Notes: generated by a model from the letters alone, not told the origin. Positions 7,980 through 15,185 are shown, numbered from the stretch's first letter. The stretch: DNA of 15,185 bases from CBDUBU01 sp965365465 (GCA_965365465.1 CBDUBU010000070.1:1-15185), one strand, 5' to 3'. A program made the numbers and translations.

Positions 7980-9629
7980 CTATTCCATAGCAACCGCCGC
8001 TATGTCCTGGGCGGTAGTTCGTGACTTTCCGCCGTTTGCGGCGCCGGCCACTTCCGGTTTCTGCGCCGCAAGGCGGAGCAAATGGTAGCGAATGCCGTCT
8101 GCCAGCGCCTGCCAGCTTGCTTCGAGAATGTTGCTGGACACGCCGACCGTGTTCCATGTTCGCTCGCCGTCGCTATGCTGCACCAGCACGCGCACGACTG
8201 CCGCCGTGCCTTCGCCCGGGTTCAGGACCCGCACTTTATAGTCGGTGAGCCGCACATCTTCCAGATCCGGGTAGGCGCCGACGAGCGCTTTTCGCAGCGC
8301 CCGCGACATGGCATCGACGGGGCCGTCGCCTTCGGCAGCCACCAGTTCCCGGTAAGATCCTACCTGAATGACCAGTGTGGCCTCCGAGTGGTCAAAATCC
8401 GCCTTGTCTTTTTCGCTGCGCACCCGCAGGCGTTCAAGGGAAAAGAACTCAGCCTGCTCACCGCGCATCGTACGCAGCAGCAGTTCAAAGGAAGCCTCGG
8501 CGCCCTCAAACTCATAGCCGAGGTGCTCCATTTCCTTGATGCGCTGCACGACATCCCTTGCTTCCTTGCGACCCTCCAGGTCGATGCCCAGTTCATCGGC
8601 CATGTACCGGACATTGCTCTGGCCTGACAGGTCGGAAACCAGCACACGCCGCCGGTTGCCTACCTGTTCGGGCGTGATGTGCTCATACGTGTTTGCCGCC
8701 TTCATGACTGCCGAGACATGAATGCCGCCCTTGTGAGCAAAGGCGCTTCGCCCGACAAAAGGCGACCGGTCTACCGGGCTTAAGTTGGCTACTTCATTCA
8801 CAAACTGCGATAGCGAAGTCAGGGCGCCGAGTTGTTCATCGCCTACACAGTCGTAACCAAGTTTGATCTGGAGATTCGGGATGATCGCGCACAGATCCGC
8901 ATTGCCGCACCGCTCTCCGATGCCGTTTATGGTTCCCTGAACGTGACGCGCCCCTGCCTGGACGGCCATGACGGTATTCGCAGCGGCAAAACCACCGTCG
9001 TTGTGCATATGCACTCCTATGGGAAGACTGAACCGCGAAAGGACTTCCCGGACGATGCCGGCCGCTTCCAGCGGCAACGCGCCTCCGTTGGTGTCACAGA
9101 GCACCAGCACGTCAGCGCCCGACGCTGCGGCTGCGTGAAGCGTCTGCAAGGCATATTCCGGGTCTGCTTTATAACCGTCAAAAAAGTGCTCGGCATCATA
9201 GACAACATGCCGGTCATGCGCCTTCAGGTAGGCTACGGAAGAAGCAATCAGTTCCAGGTTCTCTTCAAGGGTCACGCCGAGCGCCACCTGTGCATGGTAG
9301 GTCCAGCTCTTGCCGAAAATGGAAACGACCGGGGTGCGGGCCTGCAACATAGCCGCCAGATTAGGGTCGTTTTCGGGATGAAAGTTGGAACGGCGTGTCG
9401 ATCCGAAGGCGCACAGCCGCGCGTGCTGCCAGGACGCATCCCTGGCGCGGTCGAAGAATTCCTGATCTTTGGGATTTGAACCCGGCCATCCTCCTTCGAT
9501 AATATCAATACCAAACTGATCCAGACGCTGCGCAATGCGCAGTTTGTCCTGCGCCGTAAGCGTGACATGCTCCCCCTGTGTACCGTCGCGGAGCGTGGTA
9601 TCAAACAGTTCGATATGATTAAGGCCCAT
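7980..9629 (-). CDS. cimA: (R)-citramalate synthase
   Basis: CimA condenses acetyl-CoA with pyruvate to (R)-citramalate, the first step of the threonine-independent route to 2-oxobutyrate and isoleucine. The protein (549 residues from this start) is a DRE-TIM metallolyase. It has ELFDTTLRDGTQGE at residues 7-20 (Arg14/Asp15 acting on the keto acid), GVHMHNDGG with metal-ligand histidines 207 and 209, NGIGERCGNAD, and a C-terminal regulatory domain. The G-T-Q-G-E motif, the long spacing of HFFDGYKADP and the match to the CimA/LeuA-like subfamily separate it from the real leuA next door. It could be labelled 2-isopropylmalate or homocitrate synthase by automatic transfer. The ATG at 9629 was chosen because AGGAAAG lies 6 nt upstream and the family begins just before IeiFDTTLRDG. 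Longer frames start at ATG 9653, ATG 9680 or TTG 9686, the last also with AGGA at good spacing. It is the last gene of the leu block, after leuD. Confidence 0.88.
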   Translation of the reverse strand: MGLNHIELFDTTLRDGTQGEHVTLTAQDKLRIAQRLDQFGIDIIEGGWPGSNPKDQEFFDRARDASWQHARLCAFGSTRRSNFHPENDPNLAAMLQARTPVVSIFGKSWTYHAQVALGVTLEENLELIASSVAYLKAHDRHVVYDAEHFFDGYKADPEYALQTLHAAAASGADVLVLCDTNGGALPLEAAGIVREVLSRFSLPIGVHMHNDGGFAAANTVMAVQAGARHVQGTINGIGERCGNADLCAIIPNLQIKLGYDCVGDEQLGALTSLSQFVNEVANLSPVDRSPFVGRSAFAHKGGIHVSAVMKAANTYEHITPEQVGNRRRVLVSDLSGQSNVRYMADELGIDLEGRKEARDVVQRIKEMEHLGYEFEGAEASFELLLRTMRGEQAEFFSLERLRVRSEKDKADFDHSEATLVIQVGSYRELVAAEGDGPVDAMSRALRKALVGAYPDLEDVRLTDYKVRVLNPGEGTAAVVRVLVQHSDGERTWNTVGVSSNILEASWQALADGIRYHLLRLAAQKPEVAGAANGGKSRTTAQDIAAVAME

Positions 9630-9635
9630 GGCTTT

Positions 9636-9642
9636 CTTTCCT
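9636..9642 (-). promoter_or_regulatory. ribosome binding site deciding the cimA start
   Basis: AGGAAAG on the minus strand ends 6 nt before the ATG at 9629. It is the best argument for starting cimA here. The competing AGGA ahead of TTG 9686 is also well spaced, so the choice is not certain. Confidence 0.45.
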
Positions 9643-9742
9643 GATTGGTTCATGAACAGCCTTGCCTGTGCGAGAAGCATCTTCAAGGCTCTTCCTATGT
9701 CTCAGCGACGCACGCTCCGTCCTGTTCGCCGTATGTGGATGA

Positions 9743-10312
9743 CTAGACTTTCACTTTCATCATGCCGGCCTGGCGGGCATACTCAAATACGTTGCCGGCT
9801 TTGAGGATGTCCGCAACGTCGCCCAGCGGCTTCAACAAGTAGCTCTCTCCCGTAGTCAGGTTGTTCAGGGTACACGTGTGGGTGTCCAGCGACAACGCAT
9901 CTCCTGTCCGAATCTTGTCTACCAGCCGTTCCATACACTCGAACGGCGCTACAAACCCTCCGTCAACAGCATTCCTGTAGAAAATCCGGGCAAAGCTTTC
10001 CGCAATCACCGCTTCACAGCCTGCCTCTTTCAGAGCAAAGGGCGCATGTTCCCGGGAGGAACCGCACCCAAAATTGGAGCCCGCAACGACAATCCTGAAC
10101 ACGCTCTGATACTGATCCGGCTCGGTGAACGGACGCGCTCCGAAAGGCAATCCCTGCTGTTCAACAGGAACCCCACTCAGCGCGTACCGTCCGTACAGCC
10201 GTCGCTCTTCCGGCACGGTGAGGCTGTAAACCAGGTGCTGCGCCGGAATAATCTGATCCGTATCAACTGCGTCGCCCACAACGTAGGCCGGCCCTTCGAT
10301 AATATGTTTCAT
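9743..10312 (-). CDS. leuD: 3-isopropylmalate dehydratase, small subunit
   Basis: LeuD is the swivelling domain that pairs with LeuC to isomerise 2-isopropylmalate to 3-isopropylmalate; with CimA present it probably also handles citramalate. The 189-residue protein shows GDAVDTDQIIPAQHL (13-27), the substrate-specificity region LTVPEERRLYG (31-41), GSNFGCGSSREHAPFAL (78-94) with the conserved Arg87, and ESFARIFYRNA (105-115). The compact form matches the archaeal/Thermus/plant type, not the longer E. coli LeuD. The start ATG overlaps the stop of an 11-codon frame (ATGA). A candidate promoter sits 37 nt upstream, so leuD may have extra transcription beyond the operon promoter. There is no obvious Shine-Dalgarno sequence. 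The small subunit of homoaconitase looks similar, but the leuABC context favours LeuD. Confidence 0.95.
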   Translation of the reverse strand: MKHIIEGPAYVVGDAVDTDQIIPAQHLVYSLTVPEERRLYGRYALSGVPVEQQGLPFGARPFTEPDQYQSVFRIVVAGSNFGCGSSREHAPFALKEAGCEAVIAESFARIFYRNAVDGGFVAPFECMERLVDKIRTGDALSLDTHTCTLNNLTTGESYLLKPLGDVADILKAGNVFEYARQAGMMKVKV

Positions 10313-10344
10313 AATTTAAGGTAAAGACGTGACTTTTTCATCAT
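10309..10344 (-). other. possible 11-codon mini-ORF coupled to leuD
   Basis: The minus strand encodes M-M-K-K-S-R-L-Y-L-K-L and then TGA. The TGA overlaps the leuD ATG as ATGA. Three of the 11 residues are leucine (alternating near the end), which hints at a leader peptide or translational coupling. It has no clear ribosome binding site and may well be chance in an AT-rich gap. Confidence 0.2.
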
Positions 10345-10348
10345 TTCG

Positions 10349-10379
10349 CAATAATAAACAAGCCGATATCCTTTGCAAA
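10349..10379 (-). promoter_or_regulatory. candidate internal promoter ahead of leuD, Bacteroidota-type
   Basis: TTTG (10379-10376) is followed by exactly 19 nt and then TATTATTG (10356-10349), one mismatch from TAnnTTTG. It lies in a 110-base AT-rich gap that breaks the otherwise tight leu operon. It would start transcription near 10342, feeding leuD and cimA. This rests on pattern alone, and AT-rich DNA raises the chance of false matches. Confidence 0.4.
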
Positions 10380-10422
10380 TAAGAATCAAGCACGTTTTGA
10401 TCTAAAATAGGTTAAGATTTCT

Positions 10423-11715
10423 TCAAACCATGACCTCTCTGGGATCGGTGATAACACCGCCTATTGCAGACGCGGCCACGGTGAGCGGCGAAGCCAGGTA
10501 GACGGCGGCCTGCTTGGATCCCATACGTCCCGGATAATTCCGGTTGGTCGTCGAGATCACACGCTCGGTCCCATGCGTACGCCCGAACGTATCGACAGGC
10601 CCTCCCAGGCAGGCTCCGCAACTGGCATGGCCCATCTTGCAGCCTGCATTGACGAACACATCATACAGGGATACCCCATCCAGGTAAGTGGCGTGCAGTT
10701 CACGTTCCACCTGGGTGCTGGCCGGCACCACATAGGTATCCACCCGCACCTCCTGGCCTTTCAGGATGCGCGCCGCCGCCTCGAAGTCCTCCAGCTTCCC
10801 GCCCGTGCAACTCCCGATATAGGCCCTGTCCAGTTGCGTACCAGCCACTTCGCGCACTGTGGCGCGGTTGTCCGGGCTATGGGGTTTGGCTACCACAGGG
10901 TCCATCTCGTTCACCTGGTAGGTCCACTCGCCGAAATACCGGGCGTCGGGGTCCGAATAGACCGGCTCAAACGGCTCGTCCGTGCGCGCCCGCACGTACT
11001 CGAAGGTTTTCTCATCCGCCGCGATGATGCCGTTCTTGCCGCCCGCCTCGATAGCCATGTTGCACAGCGTCATCCGTTCCTGTATGGAAAGGTCGTACAC
11101 GGCCTCTCCGTCAAACTCCATGGCGCGGTAGGTAGCCCCGTCTGCGCCGATGTCGCCGATGACGGACAGAATCAGGTCCTTCGCCATGAGATACGGGGGC
11201 AGTTCGCCCTCGAACACGAACCGCATGGTTTCCGGCACCTTGAGCCAGATTTTACCCGTGCCCATGATCAGCGCGGCGTCCGTGTTGCCGACGCCCGTTG
11301 AGAAGAGTCCGAAGGCGCCGGAGGTACAGGTGTGGCTGTCCGTGCCGATGAGCACGATGCCGGGACGGTTGAACCCTTCCTCGGCCAGCGCCACATGGCA
11401 GACGCCTTTGTACCTGGACGTGCCGACATCGAAAAAGTGCGGCAGCGAATGCTCCTCGGCGAAGGAGCGCAGGATCTGGACATTGCGGTTCGCGTGCGGG
11501 TCCGCCGTAAAGATGTAATGGTCCGGAATGATGACCAGCTTCTCCGGGTCCCAGACGGACGCTTTCTCGCCGAATTCGCGTTTGAAAATCTCAATGGTCG
11601 GCGGCCCGCACACATCGTGGGTCATCAGGACATCCACGCTCGACCAGATGTTTTCACCAGGAACCACACGCGGGCGTCCGGAATGTTGCGCGAGTATCTT
11701 TTCCGTTATCGTCAT
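10423..11715 (-). CDS. leuC: 3-isopropylmalate dehydratase, large subunit
   Basis: LeuC carries the 4Fe-4S cluster and most of the active site of isopropylmalate isomerase. The 430-residue protein is an aconitase-superfamily member. It has MTHDVCGPP (31-39), PDHYIFTADPHANRN (64-78), GTDSHTCTSGAFG (124-136), IGSCTGGKLEDF (300-311) and CGACLGGP (366-373), and cluster ligands Cys303, Cys366 and Cys369. NRNYPGRMGS (391-400) is the conserved phosphate/carboxylate-binding segment. Its length and motifs match the archaeal/Thermus/plant-type LeuC (about 420 residues) rather than the 466-residue E. coli form. Homoaconitase large subunit is the close alternative, but a leuA 45 bases upstream and a leuD downstream favour isopropylmalate, with citramalate as a likely second substrate because cimA shares the operon. 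The start follows the leuA stop with no clear Shine-Dalgarno sequence. Confidence 0.95.
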   Translation of the reverse strand: MTITEKILAQHSGRPRVVPGENIWSSVDVLMTHDVCGPPTIEIFKREFGEKASVWDPEKLVIIPDHYIFTADPHANRNVQILRSFAEEHSLPHFFDVGTSRYKGVCHVALAEEGFNRPGIVLIGTDSHTCTSGAFGLFSTGVGNTDAALIMGTGKIWLKVPETMRFVFEGELPPYLMAKDLILSVIGDIGADGATYRAMEFDGEAVYDLSIQERMTLCNMAIEAGGKNGIIAADEKTFEYVRARTDEPFEPVYSDPDARYFGEWTYQVNEMDPVVAKPHSPDNRATVREVAGTQLDRAYIGSCTGGKLEDFEAAARILKGQEVRVDTYVVPASTQVERELHATYLDGVSLYDVFVNAGCKMGHASCGACLGGPVDTFGRTHGTERVISTTNRNYPGRMGSKQAAVYLASPLTVAASAIGGVITDPREVMV

Positions 11716-11760
11716 AGCAGGTTATTTTCGTTTGGCAGGGTCCGTGGCAACGCCAGCGTG

Positions 11761-13371
11761 TCACCAGGGCGTGTCCGGGCCATTCTGATAGGATTCCATG
11801 ATCGCCGAGATGACGTACTGATCGCTTGCCCGGTGCGTCTCGATGTGGTTGAGGGCATCGACGTAAGCCTCCGCAGAAGCGCGTAGAATATCGGTGCTGG
11901 TGGCCCGTCCGGTGAACAGTTTACCGGCATAAAACACCCGGACGACAACCTCGCCGAGCGCATCCTGTCCTTCCGTCACCGACCGGATCTGGTAGCTGTT
12001 CAGGTTGAACGGCGTGCCGACGGCGTGCTCGATGGCGCGATAGATGGCGTCCACCGGGCCGTCTCCGGTCGCGCTGTCCGTGCGGGAAGCATCTTCCTTA
12101 GCGACGCGAATAGACACCCTGGCCTCGGGCTTCCGGCTGCTCCCGACCCGCACCTCGAAGTCCTCCAGTACGTAGTAGTGAACGGGAGCCGCAACGTGCA
12201 TCATGCCGACGAGATGCATCAGGTCTTCGTCATAGACTTCCTTCTTGCGATCGGCCACCTCGAGGAAACGCGCGTAGACGGCATCCTTTTCGCTCTCCGG
12301 CACCGTTACGCCCAGTTTCTCCATGCGCATGAACAGACCGTGCCGCCCGGAGTGGCGTCCGAGCCGGATGCCCTCGCCGTCCTGCCCGACATCCTCAGCC
12401 TGCATGATCTCATAGGTATCCTTGCGCTTGAGCATACCGTCCTGGTGGATGCCCGCTTCATGCCGGAAAGCATTCCTCCCGACAATCGCCTTGTTGGGCT
12501 GGACCGGAAAGCCGGAGAAGGTGGACACGAGCCGGCTCGCATTCGTCAATTGCCGCGCATCGATTCCCGATCCAAGCTTGAACTGATCCTTCCGGACGCG
12601 CAGCGCCATAACGACTTCTTCGAGCGCCGCATTGCCTGCCCGCTCGCCGATCCCGTTGATGGTGCATTCCACCTGCCGGGCGCCCGCCCCGACTCCTGCG
12701 AGCGAGTTTGCTACAGCAAGGCCCAGATCGTCGTGACAGTGAACGGAAAGCACGACCCCGTCGATGCCTGAACAATGCTGCCGGAGGGTCTGGAACAGTT
12801 TTGCATACTCATCCGGCATACAGTACCCCGTCGTGTCCGGGATGTTGATGGTCGTAGCGCCTGCCTCGATCACGGCCTGCACGATCTCCCGGAGATAGGC
12901 CGGATCCGTCCGGCCTGCGTCTTCGGCGCTGAACTCCACGTCGCCGGTGAAGGTGCGTGCATACTGCACGGCCTCCACCGCCATTTTCAGGATCGTGCGT
13001 CTTTTTTCCGGCAGCGTGCGCCCGTAACGCGCATCGCCGAACTTTCCGTCGATATGAATGTCGCTGGTGGCAATGAACGTATGGATGCGCGTCTTTTTGC
13101 CTTCCCTGAGCGCGTCCGCCGCCGCTTTCACGTCCAGCTGCGTGGCGCGCGCCAGCGCACAGACCACCGGCCCCTCGATTTCCGTGGCTATGCGCCGGAC
13201 ACCCTCGATCTGAATCGGGGACGATACGGGAAATCCTGCCTCGATGACATCAACGCCGAGCTTTGCCAGCATCCGGGCAATCTCCACTTTTTCGTTGATG
13301 GTCATGGAGGCGCCGGGAGCCTGCTCGCCGTCGCGCAGGGTCGTGTCAAAAATGATTACACGGTCAGTCAT
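11761..13371 (-). CDS. leuA: 2-isopropylmalate synthase
   Basis: LeuA condenses 2-oxoisovalerate with acetyl-CoA, the committed step to leucine. From the ATG at 13371 it has 536 residues. The TIM-barrel has VIIFDTTLRDGEQAPG (5-20) with Arg13/Asp14, VHCHDDLGLAVAN (210-222) with metal-ligand His211 and His213, and NGIGERAGNAALEE (239-252). A linker with FRHEAGIHQDG (302-312) leads to a C-terminal regulatory domain (about 395-536) ending NGPDTPW, so leucine feedback inhibition is expected. G-E-Q-A-P-G distinguishes it from the cimA product. Frames extend upstream to ATG 13410 and TTG 13431. The 13371 start was preferred because the family begins immediately before the strand carrying DTTLRDG and a weak GAGAG-type purine stretch precedes it. 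A 129-base gap separates it from leuB, with no convincing promoter seen. Confidence 0.95.
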   Translation of the reverse strand: MTDRVIIFDTTLRDGEQAPGASMTINEKVEIARMLAKLGVDVIEAGFPVSSPIQIEGVRRIATEIEGPVVCALARATQLDVKAAADALREGKKTRIHTFIATSDIHIDGKFGDARYGRTLPEKRRTILKMAVEAVQYARTFTGDVEFSAEDAGRTDPAYLREIVQAVIEAGATTINIPDTTGYCMPDEYAKLFQTLRQHCSGIDGVVLSVHCHDDLGLAVANSLAGVGAGARQVECTINGIGERAGNAALEEVVMALRVRKDQFKLGSGIDARQLTNASRLVSTFSGFPVQPNKAIVGRNAFRHEAGIHQDGMLKRKDTYEIMQAEDVGQDGEGIRLGRHSGRHGLFMRMEKLGVTVPESEKDAVYARFLEVADRKKEVYDEDLMHLVGMMHVAAPVHYYVLEDFEVRVGSSRKPEARVSIRVAKEDASRTDSATGDGPVDAIYRAIEHAVGTPFNLNSYQIRSVTEGQDALGEVVVRVFYAGKLFTGRATSTDILRASAEAYVDALNHIETHRASDQYVISAIMESYQNGPDTPW

Positions 13372-13500
13372 GGTATTTTCACTCTCTGATTCGCTATGGA
13401 TCGTTTGCATTGAAACCCGTTCCCTACACAAACGACCTGCTAAGTCGCAGCGTAACCCTTCCGCGCAGGCAGAGGCGTCGGGCCTGGATAACTGAATCGG
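13372..13500. other. 129-base gap between leuB and leuA
   Basis: This is the longest untranslated stretch in the ilvC-leuA part of the operon if leuA starts at 13371. No exact TAnnTTTG element, hairpin with U-tract or ribosomal leader motif was found. Upstream in-frame codons (TTG 13431, ATG 13410) could shorten it. I see nothing else in it. Confidence 0.45.
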
Positions 13501-14607
13501 TCATACCGCCACCTCGCTCAGATGAACGGTAACGTACCGGCAGATGAGATCCCCCATCTCGGCTGTCGAAACCAGATGGAGACCCTCGCGCCACAGATCA
13601 CGGGTGCGCGCGCCCGACTCCAGGGCATCCTTCACGCCCATGCGAACAGCGTTGGCGGCTTCCGGCCTGCCGAGTTCGTCCAGCATCATCGCCGCCGTGA
13701 GAATCGCCGCAACCGGATTGGCCTTGCCCTGACCTGCGATGTCCGGGGCGCTGCCATGCACCGGCTCGAACAAGCCGACCTTCCCGCCCACACTCGCGGA
13801 GGGCAACAGACCAAGCGAACCGCCCAGCGTAGCTGCCGCATCCGAAAGAATGTCGCCGAACAGATTACCGGTAACGATCACGTCGAACTGGCGCGGGTTC
13901 AGGACCAGTTGCATGGCCGCATTGTCCACGTACATATGGGAAAGCGCGACATCAGGGTATTTGGCCTCCTGCAGGCGGGTCACTGTTTCCCGCCAGAGCT
14001 GGCTCACGACCAGCACGTTCGCCTTGTCGACCGACGTTACACGCCCGCTGCGCCGCCTGGCCCATTCAAAAGCCACCCGCGCCACCCGTTCCACTTCCTC
14101 CACACTATACCGCATGGTGTTGTAAGCCATTTCGGTCGGGCCCTCGCCCTCTCGTCCGGCAGGCCGTCCGAAATAAATGCCGCCCGTCAACTCGCGGACG
14201 ACCAGCATATCCGTATCCCGAACCGTCTCCGGTCGGAGCGGCGACGCCTCGGCCAGCGCAGCCGGCACCGCAACAGGGCGCAGGTTGGCGAATACGCCCA
14301 GGCTTTTGCGCAGCTTGAGCAGTCCGCTTTCGGGGCGCATCTCGCCCCGGAGGTCGTCCCATTTGGGGCCGCCGACCGCGCCGAGCAACACGGCATCCGA
14401 GGCCAGGCATTGATCGAGCACTTCCTGCGGCAACGGATCGCCGCAGGCATCGATGGCGGCGCCTCCGGCCGGCGCTTCGGCGTACGCAAAAGAAAACCCG
14501 CCCAGCGCGGCTGCTTCGTCGAGCACCCGCACGGCTTCCCGGACCACTTCCGGCCCGATTCCATCGCCCGGCAGCAGCGTGATCCTGTATGTTTCTTTTT
14601 TTGTCAT
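13501..14607 (-). CDS. leuB: 3-isopropylmalate dehydrogenase
   Basis: LeuB oxidatively decarboxylates 3-isopropylmalate to 2-oxoisocaproate using NAD+. The homologous reaction on methylmalate yields 2-oxobutyrate, so in a cimA operon it likely works in both chains. The 368-residue protein has LLPGDGIGPE (11-20), the substrate loop ESGLLKLRK (93-101), VRELTGGIYFG (137-147), VDKANVL with catalytic Lys195, YVDNAAMQLV with metal-ligand Asp228, GNLFGDILSD with Asp252 and Asp256, and the NAD-binding stretch GSAPDIAGQGKANP (285-298). The E-S-G-L-L-K-L-R loop identifies the leucine enzyme rather than isocitrate or tartrate dehydrogenase. It starts 33 bases after the ilvC stop on the same strand, without a clear Shine-Dalgarno sequence. 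Length and motifs are complete. Confidence 0.97.
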   Translation of the reverse strand: MTKKETYRITLLPGDGIGPEVVREAVRVLDEAAALGGFSFAYAEAPAGGAAIDACGDPLPQEVLDQCLASDAVLLGAVGGPKWDDLRGEMRPESGLLKLRKSLGVFANLRPVAVPAALAEASPLRPETVRDTDMLVVRELTGGIYFGRPAGREGEGPTEMAYNTMRYSVEEVERVARVAFEWARRRSGRVTSVDKANVLVVSQLWRETVTRLQEAKYPDVALSHMYVDNAAMQLVLNPRQFDVIVTGNLFGDILSDAAATLGGSLGLLPSASVGGKVGLFEPVHGSAPDIAGQGKANPVAAILTAAMMLDELGRPEAANAVRMGVKDALESGARTRDLWREGLHLVSTAEMGDLICRYVTVHLSEVAV

Positions 14608-14640
14608 AAACGTGTGGCAGCGTGGTGAACCGTCCGGGGT

Positions 14641-15185
14641 TTATGCCTCTACCTGTTCGCCGGAAGCATCCACCGGAGAGGCCACGGTATCGGCGGGGCG
14701 ACGGGGTTTGAGCCAGTTCATCATCCCGCGCAGCTTCTTGCCGACTTTCTCCACGATGTGATCGTTGGACTCTGCACGCAACTGGTTCATGTTCGGCCAG
14801 CCGGCCTCGCATTCATCCAGCCACTCTTTTGCAAACTGTCCGTTCTGGATCTCGTCGAGAATCTTCCGCATTTCGTGCTTCACGGCATCCGTAATGACCC
14901 GCTTCCCACGCGAGTAGCCGCCGTATTCGGCCGTGTCGCTGACCGAGTAGTTCATGTAGGCCAGACCGCCCTCGTAGTACAGATCGACGATCAGCTTCAA
15001 CTCGTGCAGGCACTCGAAATAGGCCATTTCCGGCGCGTAGCCGGCCTCGACCAGCGTCTCGAAACCAGCCTTGATGAGCGCCTCGGAGCCGCCGCAGAGC
15101 ACAGCTTGTTCGCCGAAAAGGTCGGTCTCCGTCTCGTCCTTGAACGTCGTTTCGATCACGCCGGCGCGCGTCCCACCGATGGCGT
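14641..15185 (-). CDS. ilvC: ketol-acid reductoisomerase, C-terminal part (gene runs off the right edge)
   Basis: IlvC rearranges and reduces acetolactate or acetohydroxybutyrate, a step shared by valine, leucine and isoleucine synthesis. About 180 codons are visible. The first are AIGGTRAGVIETTFKDETE, running into TDLFGEQAVLCGG, the start of the all-helical knotted domain. The Mg-binding acidic residues are in KDETETDLFGEQ and FECLHE, followed by the NYSVSDTAEYGGY segment. The frame is open through the edge; a GTG at 15159-15157 is an internal valine codon, not a start. The N-terminal NADPH-binding Rossmann domain is outside the window, so cofactor specificity cannot be read. The single knotted domain and total pattern indicate the short class I enzyme. 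After the usual VGKKLRGMMNWL end there is a polar tail of about 23 residues. The gene heads straight into leuB after a 33-base gap. Confidence 0.95.
   Translation of the reverse strand, partial: AIGGTRAGVIETTFKDETETDLFGEQAVLCGGSEALIKAGFETLVEAGYAPEMAYFECLHELKLIVDLYYEGGLAYMNYSVSDTAEYGGYSRGKRVITDAVKHEMRKILDEIQNGQFAKEWLDECEAGWPNMNQLRAESNDHIVEKVGKKLRGMMNWLKPRRPADTVASPVDASGEQVEA

Noticed and set aside
7980..9629. Calling this gene a second leuA
   Set aside because: The active-site motif reads DTTLRDGTQGE rather than DTTLRDGEQAPG, the spacing to the HMH motif differs, and a proper leuA with a regulatory domain is present at 11761-13371.
13522..14628. 368-codon plus-strand frame almost exactly opposite leuB
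   Set aside because: leuB on the minus strand is complete with all catalytic motifs. The plus-strand translation is rich in Arg/His/Gln and Pro with no domain pattern, as expected of an antisense shadow in GC-rich DNA.
14641..15159. Treating ilvC as a short complete gene starting at GTG 15159
   Set aside because: The frame stays open to the window edge and the upstream codons give AIGGTRAG, conserved internal ketol-acid reductoisomerase sequence. The gene is truncated by the window, not short.

Overview
The window is a dense block of amino-acid biosynthesis genes. Every gene lies on the minus strand, so transcription runs from the right end to the left. Reading in that direction the order is ilvC (cut by the right edge), leuB, leuA, leuC, leuD, cimA, then gltB, gltD, then thrB, thrC (cut by the left edge). 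No tRNA, rRNA, CRISPR array, insertion sequence, integrase, phage gene or defence gene is visible. The content looks like chromosomal core metabolism rather than an accessory island.

The DNA is GC-rich (about 60% by eye), with AT-richer gaps. Two gaps contain sequences resembling the promoter of Bacteroidota and relatives (TTTG, about 19 nt, TAnnTTTG), and several starts have no clear Shine-Dalgarno sequence. The 536-residue LeuA, an aconitase-like LeuC/LeuD pair of the archaeal/Thermus/plant type, a plant-like homoserine kinase and CimA inside a leu operon fit a GC-rich member of the Bacteroidota/Rhodothermota group. This placement is an inference from style, not from a marker gene.

Layout: (1) 7980-15185, branched-chain block. 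IlvC makes dihydroxy-isovalerate/methylvalerate. LeuA commits 2-oxoisovalerate to leucine, and CimA condenses pyruvate with acetyl-CoA to citramalate. LeuC/LeuD and LeuB can serve both chains, giving 2-oxoisocaproate (leucine) and 2-oxobutyrate (isoleucine via IlvC). (2) 7791-7979, a non-coding gap with four stem-loops in a row followed by a good promoter and ribosome binding site for gltB. (3) 1727-7790, gltB-gltD, NADPH-type glutamate synthase, which supplies glutamate, the amino donor for the final transamination of Leu/Ile/Val. (4) 1346-1726, a 381-base gap with no recognisable gene. (5) 1-1345, thrB-thrC, the last two steps to threonine, the precursor of the classical isoleucine route.

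I found no undescribed system. The points most worth checking are the two structured or AT-rich intergenic regions (7791-7979 and 10313-10422), the apparent coexistence of two isoleucine entry routes, and the extended homoserine kinase with an altered ATP-loop motif.
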